Positions 55,484 to 64,000 of a stretch of 64,000 bases of DNA are shown here, one piece after another; positions within the stretch are counted from its first letter, which is position 1, and every line of letters begins with the position of its first letter. Both the position numbers and the translations under genes were made by a program. Below the pieces are notes generated by a model that did no database searches, was not told where the DNA came from, and saw only the letters and a program-made list of their open reading frames with translations. The stretch covers positions 62,001 to 126,000 of the forward strand of contig BDSL01000125.1 of assembly GCA_003116995.1 (NCBI GenBank), in the 5' to 3' direction. Source of the DNA: Yamagishiella unicocca (lineage: Eukaryota; Chlorophyta; Chlorophyceae; Chlamydomonadales; Volvocaceae).

Positions 55484-58400
55484 ATGGTCACCATTCGCGC
55501 TGCACTGCGCTCAGTGCATGGTGAAAGCGACGACTCGCTGAAGCCCATTGTTGATGCGCTTTCCGCATCGGGCTACGACCCGGAGTCTGAGGCTGGGGGC
55601 GCCTTTAAGGAGCTCGACGCTGGGGACGTTCCTGGGTTGAACCTCAGGCAACGTAATGCTTTGAAGGCTGCCATAAAAAGTGAGAATTGCTCGCGGACAG
55701 GTTTCGCAAATCTGTGTCGGCACAAGCACTGCGGGCCCACTGACATGCAACTACCTGCAACTGCCTTTAACTAACTGAGGGGAGACCGGTGAGCACATGC
55801 CACAAAGGTTGGTCGTTGCCGAGTCGAAGGGCAACGACCAACCTTTGTGGCATGTGCTCACCGGTCTCCCCTATCCTTTGCAGGCGTGGCGGCGGCTGGC
55901 CCAGGCCCAGGCGGCGTGGCGCTTGCTTGTGAGTCCCTGCTCCTCCTGCCATTAACCAACGGCCAAAGGTGCTCGTGCCCGCAACCAATGCCCCCCTGCC
56001 AGCAGCCAGTTTGCCAATTTCTTTTGGTGCGCAGCCTGGCCTGGCCATGTTAGGTCCATCGCGGGCCGCACATGGCGCGCGGGTGGCACAGGCGACTGCC
56101 ACACATGTCGTGGCTTAAAACACACTTGATGCAAATTTACGGCGCGGGGTGCGCATTTCCGCGCGAGGCAGGAGGGGTGGTGGGGAGTGAGGGGGCAAAC
56201 AGTGGGCCGCCTGCGGTGCGAAGGGGTAGGAGGGGGGTTGTAGGGTTTTGCACCGCCCGCCACGAGTTCCGAATGCACGTGTCGTGCCTTGCCCCCAGGT
56301 CCGCCGCTCAAGAAGGTCAAGATGGAAAACCGCTCCCCAAGCGAGCTGGCGAGCAGCACGGGCAGGCAGAAGTTCACGTGGGATCCGGCGTCCTTCATCG
56401 ACCCTACGAAGAATCTAGAACACGCTGCCTTCTTCGGGTTTCGCCCGGCTGCCCCCCTTCCGGCAGTCATCCCGCCACAGCTTGTGGCGCCGGCGTTCTC
56501 CCCCATCGTGCAGGCCGCCGCGCAAGCCGCCCGCCCGCCGCCCGACTTGTGCCCCCTTCGGCACGGCCCGCTGGTTAAGGCAGTGCAACGCCTGCTGGTC
56601 CTGTCGAGCAGGCTTTACAAGGACGAGAAAGAGCTGCAGCTGGCCTTCCTGGATTGGCACAACGATGAGCTGGGGTTGGGCTTGATGACCGAGTCTTCGT
56701 CACGGTCATCGGATTTGTCCAGCAAGGCTGCTCACCGCGACGGCATGCTCATAGCCGGCAGCAATTTCATGGTGTCTCTGTTGGTGTGCAAGAGCGACAC
56801 GGGTGGCGGCGAGCCCCTGGTGCAGTCGCTGCTCAACTACCAGAAGCACTATGGGGACGGTGCCGCTTGGGAGGGCTCTCCCCTCCACCGCACAGACACG
56901 CTGCCGTCGCTGGTGCTGCTGCTGGAGGGGCCGCGCCTGTCCTTCCACGCGGTGTGGACCGCTCTACCAAAACCGCGTCGCGTACACGCCGTTAACGCCG
57001 GTAAGCTCAGCCTACCCAGCCCAATCCACCCAAAACTCATCCGGTGGTGTCGTCCGTACAAGTTCGCACCGAAGGCTTGCCCGTGCTTCTGCAGTCGTTT
57101 GTTCCTGCGGTCCAACAACACAAAAAACACACCACCAACGGACTTGTGGCTTGGCGTTCCGTATGCTGTGACCGCACACAGCCCCTTGCTCGTCCAGAGG
57201 TCTGAACCTCGCGCCTGCTGGTGCTTCCCTCCCGGTTCCAGAGCTACTACCTCGCCAACGAGCCAGGAGCCACGGCCAACCTGTGGAGGCTGGTGGCGGT
57301 GCTGGCCGCATACCAGCAGGCCGCGCGTGAGCTAACGGAGCACTACAGAGCTCTGGAGGTGCTCGATTTCCAGCGCTGCGCGTCCATGGCAGGGCTGCGG
57401 CAGGCGGCCTGCCTCGTCGTGGTCGACGGGAAGCAGTTGGAACGACCGTGCACGCTGCCGTACAGCCTATTGGACGAGAAGCTGGACCTGAAGGACGTCA
57501 GTTTTGTTGGGCCGTGCCTGCTGTACGCAGCGACGCAGAAGATCCAGGGAGGAGCCGGCGAGCGCGCGGTGCTGATCAAGTTTGTGGAGGGGCGCTACGG
57601 GCAGGAGGTGTGTGCGTGCAGTGAGGGGTAGCTTCCGCGTGTGAGAAAGGGTGGAAATGAGTCAAGGTGGGAAATGCGTCAAGGTGGGATATGAGTCAAT
57701 TCTATACAATTAGTGTGCGGGTCCAGTACCGACATCTACCTTCAGGATTGTCACCCTCAGCATTGCTCACCCGCTACTGCAGGTCCACGAGGCATGGCAC
57801 TCGGTGGGTGTGGCGCCAGCACTTTACAGCGCCACACCCGTCGGCGGCGGGAGCATGGTGATGGTGGTTATGGAGCACCTGCGCAAGGAGGACGGCTGGA
57901 CGGCTCTGAGCAAGGTGCCGCGGAAGGACAGGGGCCAGCAGCTGCAGGCGGCGGCGCGGGAAGCCCTAAGCAAGGCGCATGCGGTGAAGCTGGGCTGCGG
58001 CAGCACCGCAGCACATGGGGATGTGCGCGGCCCCAATGTCCTGGTGCGCACGATCAAGGGCGGTGGCAGCGCGCCAGAAGTGCAGATAATCGACTTCGAC
58101 TGGTGGGTGCGGCGAGGGTGGGTGAAGTGGATGAGATGAGGGTAAGCAATGCATGCATGTTGATGATGCTGCGGAGGGGCTGCTGTAGGTGGGGTCGGGT
58201 GTGGGCCTTCTATTCCGCACAGAGCACACAGAAGCACAGGGTGGGGAATGGACGGGCGGCAGAAGGGGGGCGTGCTGGTCCTTGCCTCCCTTCCCATTGC
58301 TACTAGCTGCGACGCGATCCTTGGCAAGGAATCTAGCTGCGAGCCTCGCATGGTTTCTCCCCACTCTGTCCCCACCCCAATCCGCTTCCCAACCCCCTTA

Positions 58401-58563
58401 CCCCCCCAGGGCGGGGGCCGACGGCATCGCCCGCTACCCGCTGCTGCTCCTTTCCTCCTACGCCAAGTGGCACCCCGAGGTGCGCCCAGGCGGCATTATC
58501 CACCAGGCGCACGACCGCCACCTGCTGGACAGCGAGTTCCAGGACAACCACAAGCTGGTTTAA
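55484..58563 (+). pseudogene. SAM-like/REase-like/kinase-like fusion, unit 2, frameshifted
   Basis: Exons 55484-55679, 56299-57000, 57242-57607, 57783-58102, 58410-58563, as in unit 1. Exon 2 is 702 bases instead of 701: an extra C at about 56960 changes VWTLYQNR to VWTALPKPRR. The frame then stays open about 125 codons into the intron, ending at 57335 before the kinase part. If real, this copy would make a REase-like protein without kinase. It could be an assembly error, since the units are otherwise almost identical. Confidence 0.75.
55778..55870 (+). repeat. Same 42-base-arm hairpin, unit 2
   Basis: Identical to the unit 1 hairpin. Here it is followed by CCTTTGCAG, a better acceptor than the CCAG of unit 1. 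Confidence 0.93.
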
Positions 58564-59556
58564 ATGCGGGGTTTAGGGGGTTCGGTTGTCGCAGGAGGGA
58601 GTGTATAGGACTCCGGTCGGAGACTGGATCTTGAGACGTCCAGTCTACACTCTCTATCCTTCACCCTTTGAGTCTCCATAGCAGTTGTCCGGCGAAGAGT
58701 ATGGGCAGGCGGGCTTCAATGCCCACGTGTATCCCGCTCCCCTGGACCCCAACATATCGTGGGCGGAGTGCGCAGCGTACGGACGGCCCCTGCATGCGAG
58801 TCACGACGTTCACCTGTTGCGGCAGCGTGACCTTGGCGTCCCGGTCCGTCTGAGCAAGTTCCAGGCGCGGGGTGTAATTCTGGACAAGCGCAGGCGGGAG
58901 AGATGACGATTACAGCCCCAACAGCCGGCTTTTCGAAAGCTGCCTGACGCGCTGGCAGCTGCTCTCCGGGTCCGGGTCCGGCCCCATTTGTATGGCCCCC
59001 AATTAGCTGTAGGGAGTGTAAGGATCAAACTTGTGTTCGCAATCACAAATATTGACGATCATTACATAACACAGATTTGATACTATTCAGCAGAAGACTG
59101 ATCTTGACTTGCGGGTCTTGTTTTGCCATACACAGTCATCCTTTGGCATGCAAATCTTACCTAGATTATATCATTGTAGTGCTGGAGATGTAGTGTTATT
59201 AATGCAATGCAAGAGTCGTTTTGTATTTTGTATATAGTCCTCTGATGAGCAAGCAGGGCTCGGTTGCCCACATGTGTCACGACGCTGTCGGGGTGTAATT
59301 TGGGCGTCAGGACATTATGGCATGCGAGGTAGTCGGGGATAACATCTAACATCGGTATGGATGTGTTTCACAAACGCGGACCATACGGTTAACCTGTACA
59401 TGATGAACGATTGTCCCGATGGCACCACTGTTGCTTCGACAGTGGGCACAGATGCAAAGCAACCGACGCAATTGGGCTGTCAGGGTATACTGGCGTCGGT
59501 GGTGCAGGACCGTCGCTGGTCGTACAAGCAGCGGTGGTAGGAAACCATTAGGAGCC

Positions 59557-60396
59557 TCAGTTGGCCTCAACTGGCTCCATACAATCTAGCCGGATTAGGT
59601 AATACGTTTCGTTCAGTTGCAGGGCGCTGTAGTTGAGCGCCTGCCTGAAGTTGGGTGCATCTCGAGATAGCTTCGTGCGTAATCGAGTCACCACGTTTCC
59701 GTACTCCAGAACCACTGACAGGCCGGAGTCATACTCGGATTGGGGTGTCATGCAGTTGCAGCGTCGTCGAAGCCAGCAGTAGGAATGTCCCAGGAAAGCA
59801 CCCACACCCGCCGTCCCCGTGTATCATGCCATTCCCAGGCACACCAAACTCGTCTAAACCCGTCCCCATCCCACCCCTCAGCCCCACCTAACCGCAACCC
59901 TCGCCCAGCCCCTCCCGCTCCGGCCGTTGCCGCAATGCAACAGAGCCCGACACTGGGCCAGCCGCTGCCACCGCCGCTCCAATTCGAAACGCCCCGACCC
60001 GACCGAGCGCGGGCAGAGGCACGTAACTCACCTGGATGTACGACATTGTGATGCGGTATATGTGCATGGAGTCGAGCGCCGCCTGCCTTGCCCACCTGGG
60101 GGGACCAGCCGGGTGCCGTGCGCTCGCGCGCAGCTGACGGCGGTTGCGCTTTTTGGGGCCTGTTTGCTTTCATGGTCCACCCACCCGTTCCTCCTTGTGA
60201 TTGGGGGTCGCTTGCGGCTTGCTGCCTGATCCCTGGGTGGCCTAGAGGGCCTGAGCGGCTCCTTACTCGTGCTCTTCGTTGGCTTGTCTTCACCGGCGGT
60301 GGGCCTTGGGGTGCCTGCGTTCATCCGTCGTTCCAAGTCGGACAGCTCAGTTGCCGCAAACGCGCATCCCATTTCGCCGCGGACACCGCGTGACAT
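59557..60396 (-). CDS. Small antisense gene in unit 2, unknown function
   Basis: Copy of the unit 1 gene: exons 60396-60185, 60095-60032 and a last exon ending at 59557. One visible coding difference in the last exon: DAPNF instead of DASNF. Confidence 0.45.
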
Positions 60397-61648
60397 CACA
60401 GACCCTGTTGGCTAGTGATCAATAGCGGCAACAGGGGGGAGTTCCTAGGCACCGCCGCTACCTCCCGCACCTCCACCGTACGCCGTCCAAAGGGGGCAGT
60501 TGTCATTGCCGTGGTTTTGCGACAGGCAAAGGAAACACGCCTGACGGGCGCGGGCGGCGCTATTGCAACAAAACATTGAAGTCCACCTCCGTGAAGATGG
60601 TTTGCGTGCCGGTGTCTTTGTGCTGATGCATGGGGCAACGGAGTAAGCGCGGAGGGAGGGAGGGTGAAGCGCTGGCAAAAACACGAAGACGAAAACCTCA
60701 ACACGGGCGGGAGGGGGGCGAGCGGAAAACACATTCGAGGCACAGGCAGCAGTGCTGTTATAGTGCTGCTGTATCGCTGCTATCGTGCTGCTAGGTGCTG
60801 CTATCGTGCTGTTATCGTGCTGCTAGGTGCTGCTATAGTAGTGTTGCTAGTGCTGCCGAAACGTCTCCTTGGCTGTCGTATGCCTAGGTGGAAACCTCAC
60901 CTCCCAAAACCCTGACTCGGGTGTCAGGCCACGTCGGGAGACCGCCGGGCGCCGTTTCAGGGACCAACCCGCCGCCCATGCCAGCGTGGCACACAGGCCA
61001 TGCCACCAGCGCCTTCCTTCCATCTACCGGTATCCGCTTCCCCAATCCTCCCCAATCATCTACCTGTCAAATTCCCCCACCCCGGGCGTGTCTATGAACC
61101 TAGACGTGTTCCTTTACATGTTCGTTTACGGCGTTTTGTGGACTTGTGCAAGCGGTGCTGCATTCTGCGGGAAATGTGGCGCAGCCTTTCCCACCGAATT
61201 CTTCTTATGGCAAGCTCGATGTGGCTCACAAGGACAACATTGGTTGTGCATAAGGTCGCGCTTTGAAGCTCTATCCACCGATTGTTACAGTGCACCAAAT
61301 AGAGCTAATAGCACGGGATGAGCGCTTGAGCGATGAGCGCATAAGCGAACAGAATGTACGACCGGCTCATCAACAGTTCCGGCAGGCTGATGGCTGAAAC
61401 TTTTATTATGTTCCTGCCTCCGTATGCGCGTTTCTGTTGACTACAGTCACGCTTGACGTTTCTGACGACTACAGTCACGCTTGCGCCAGATCCGGCGCCC
61501 AATGTTTCCCCGACTGGACTTACGCCCAGCGCTCCGTCTTGCGGCCTTCAGTTAGCCTACGATTTCCTGTTTAGGGATCCGGATCGCCGTTTGCTTTCCT
61601 TGCAGCCCCTTGACTTTCGTCTGGCGCACTCGTAAATTGACGCTAGGC

Positions 61649-64000
61649 ATGGTCACCATTCGCGCTGCACTGCGCTCAGTGCATGGTGAAAGCGACGACT
61701 CGCTGAAGCCCATTGTTGATGCGCTTTCCGCATCGGGCTACGACCCGGAGTCTGAGGCTGGGGGCGCCTTTAAGGAGCTCGACGCTGGGGACGTTCCTGG
61801 GTTGAACCTCAGGCAACGTAATGCTTTGAAGGCTGCCATAAAAAGTGAGAATTGCTCGCGGACAGGTTTCGCAAATCTGTGTCGGCACAAGCACTGCGGG
61901 CCCACTGACATGCAACTACCTGCAACTGCCTTTAACTAACTGAGGGGAGACCGGTGAGCACATGCCACAAAGGTTGGTCGTTGCCGAGTCGAAGGGCAAC
62001 GACCAACCTTTGTGGCATGTGCTCACCGGTCTCCCCTATCCTTTGCAGGCGTGGCGGCGGCTGGCCCAGGCCCAGGCGGCGTGGCGCTTGCTTGTGAGTC
62101 CCTGCTCCTCCTGCCATTAACCAACGGCCAAAGGTGCTCGTGCCCGCAACCAATGCCCCCCTGCCAGCAGCCAGTTTGCCAATTTCTTTTGGTGCGCAGC
62201 CTGGCCTGGCCATGTTAGGTCCATCGCGGGCCGCACATGGCGCGCGGGTGGCACAGGCGACTGCCACACATGTCGTGGCTTAAAACACACTTGATGCAAA
62301 TTTACGGCGCGGGGTGCGCATTTCCGCGCGAGGCAGGAGGGGTGGTGGGGAGTGAGGGGGCAAACAGTGGGCCGCCTGCGGTGCGAAGGGGTAGGAGGGG
62401 GGTTGTAGGGTTTTGCACCGCCCGCCACGAGTTCCGAATGCACGTGTCGTGCCTTGCCCCCAGGTCCGCCGCTCAAGAAGGTCAAGATGGAAAACCGCTC
62501 CCCAAGCGAGCTGGCGAGCAGCACGGGCAGGCAGAAGTTCACGTGGGATCCGGCGTCCTTCATCGACCCTACGAAGAATCTAGAACACGCTGCCTTCTTC
62601 GGGTTTCGCCCGGCTGCCCCCCTTCCGGCAGTCATCCCGCCACAGCTTGTGGCGCCGGCGTTCTCCCCCATCGTGCAGGCCGCCGCGCAAGCCGCCCGCC
62701 CGCCGCCCGACTTGTGCCCCCTTCGGCACGGCCCGCTGGTTAAGGCAGTGCAACGCCTGCTGGTCCTGTCGAGCAGGCTTTACAAGGACGAGAAAGAGCT
62801 GCAGCTGGCCTTCCTGGATTGGCACAACGATGAGCTGGGGTTGGGCTTGATGACCGAGTCTTCGTCACGGTCATCGGATTTGTCCAGCAAGGCTGCTCAC
62901 CGCGACGGCATGCTCATAGCCGGCAGCAATTTCATGGTGTCTCTGTTGGTGTGCAAGAGCGACACGGGTGGCGGCGAGCCCCTGGTGCAGTCGCTGCTCA
63001 ACTACCAGAAGCACTATGGGGACGGTGCCGCTTGGGAGGGCTCTCCCCTCCACCGCACAGACACGCTGCCGTCGCTGGTGCTGCTGCTGGAGGGGCCGCG
63101 CCTGTCCTTCCACGCGGTGTGGACGCTCTACCAAAACCGCGTCGCGTACACGCCGTTAACGCCGGTAAGCTCAGCCTACCCAGCCTAATCCACCCAAAAC
63201 TCATCCGGTGGTGTCGTCCGTACAAGTTCGCACCGAAGGCTTGCCCGTGCTTCTGCAGTCGTTTGTTCCTGCGGTCCAACAACACAAAAAAACACACCAC
63301 CAACGGACTTGTGGCTTGGCTTTCCGTATGCTGTGACCGCACACAGCCCCTTGCTCGTCCAGAGGTCTGAACCTCGCGCCTGCTGGTGCTTCCCTCCCGG
63401 TTCCAGAGCTACTACCTCGCCAACGAGCCAGGAGCCACGGCCAACCTATGGAGGCTGGTGGCGGTGCTGGCCGCATACCAGCAGGCCGCGCGTGAGCTAA
63501 CGGAGCACTACAGAGCTCTGGAGGTGCTCGATTTCCAGCGCTGCGCGTCCATGGCAGGGCTGCGGCAGGCGGCCTGCCTCGTCGTGGTCGACGGGAAGCA
63601 GTTGGAACGACCGTGCACGCTGCCGTACAGCCTATTGGACGAGAAGCTGGACCTGAAGGACGTCAGTTTTGTTGGGCCGTGCCTGCTGTACGCAGCGACG
63701 CAGAAGATCCAGGGAGGAGCCGGCGAGCGCGCGGTGCTGATCAAGTTTGTGGAGGGGCGCTACGGGCAGGAGGTGTGTGCGTGCAGTGAGGGGTAACTTC
63801 CGCGTGTGAGAAAGGGTGGAAATGAGTCAAGGTGGGAAATGCGTCAAGGTGGGAAATGAGTCAATTCTATACAATTAGTGTGCGGGTCCAGTACCGACAT
63901 CTACCTTCAGGATTGTCACCCTCAGCATTGCTCACCCGCTACTGCAGGTCCACGAGGCATGGCACTCGGTGGGTGTGGCGCCAGCACTTTACAGCGCCAC
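61649..64000 (+). CDS. SAM-like/REase-like/kinase-like fusion, unit 3, cut by window end
   Basis: Exons 61649-61844, 62464-63164, 63407-63772 and 63948 onward (running off the window). The reading frame is intact, without the extra C of unit 2. Same motifs as unit 1 up to VHEAWHSVGVAPALYSA. Confidence 0.8.
61943..62035 (+). repeat. Same 42-base-arm hairpin, unit 3
   Basis: Identical to the unit 2 copy, followed by CCTTTGCAG. Confidence 0.93.

Larger units (their letters stand above)
54274..60438 (+). repeat. Tandem array unit 2 (6165 bases)
   Basis: Nearly identical to unit 1. It carries one extra C at about 56960 in the coding sequence and a few private substitutions (for example CCACATCCGG at about 55321 and CATCAAAAG at about 55203). 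Confidence 0.97.
60439..64000 (+). repeat. Tandem array unit 3 (cut by window end)
   Basis: The first 3562 bases of a third unit. It resembles unit 2 in length but matches unit 1 at some variant sites. Confidence 0.97.

Overview
This window looks like nuclear DNA from a GC-rich volvocine (Chlamydomonas-like) green alga. Genes are split by many GT-AG introns stuffed with G/T- and C-rich minisatellites. There is a Ty1/copia remnant, a second retroelement 3' end, and a eukaryotic ER ATPase, a plant-type SGNH esterase and a likely organelle RNA-binding protein. No bacterial operons, ribosome binding sites or CRISPR were seen. The species cannot be named from sequence alone.

Layout. (1) 1-20756, minus strand: one P5A-type P-type ATPase gene (Spf1/ATP13A1/MIA family), read here as 25 exons whose phases join without a break from the ATG to the window edge; the last C-terminal residues lie outside. 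Its 24 introns make up about 82% of the locus and carry four short interspersed repeat families, called here F1 (about 680 bp when full length), F2, F3 and F4, plus many minisatellites. (2) 20.9-26.3 kb: a direct duplication of the 3' end of a small gene (gene X). The left copy is degenerate and split by a broken copia element. (3) 25855-27791 (gene X, minus) and 28611-29951 (gene Y, plus): a divergent pair of predicted single-span membrane proteins sharing a short NPIT[IV] motif. (4) 30668-36785, plus: a five-exon SASA/CE6-like esterase with a Gly/Ser-rich tail; its introns again carry F1, F2 and F3. (5) 38042-40687, plus: a three-exon helical-repeat (OPR/RAP-like) protein. (6) 43.0-46.9 kb: two direct copies of a retroelement RNase H/methyltransferase-like 3' end flanking a palindrome with arms of about 590 bp that carries a zinc-ribbon ORF, followed by a 57-bp satellite. 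(7) 48076-64000: a tandem array of units of about 6.2 kb (two complete and one cut by the window end), nearly identical, each with a five-exon gene joining a SAM-like domain, a degenerate restriction-endonuclease-like domain and a protein kinase-like domain. Each unit also has a near-perfect intronic hairpin with 42-bp arms and a small gene on the opposite strand.

Most interesting points. At two splice junctions in two unrelated genes (a 5' site near 16349 and a 3' site near 31648), an F1 insertion is bounded by direct repeats that duplicate the splice site itself. This suggests introner-like growth of introns. The tandem REase-kinase array, with one frameshifted copy and mosaic variants, is the best candidate for an unusual system. 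Functions are inferred from recognised motifs. Splice sites were chosen by GT-AG and phase consistency, without transcript data.
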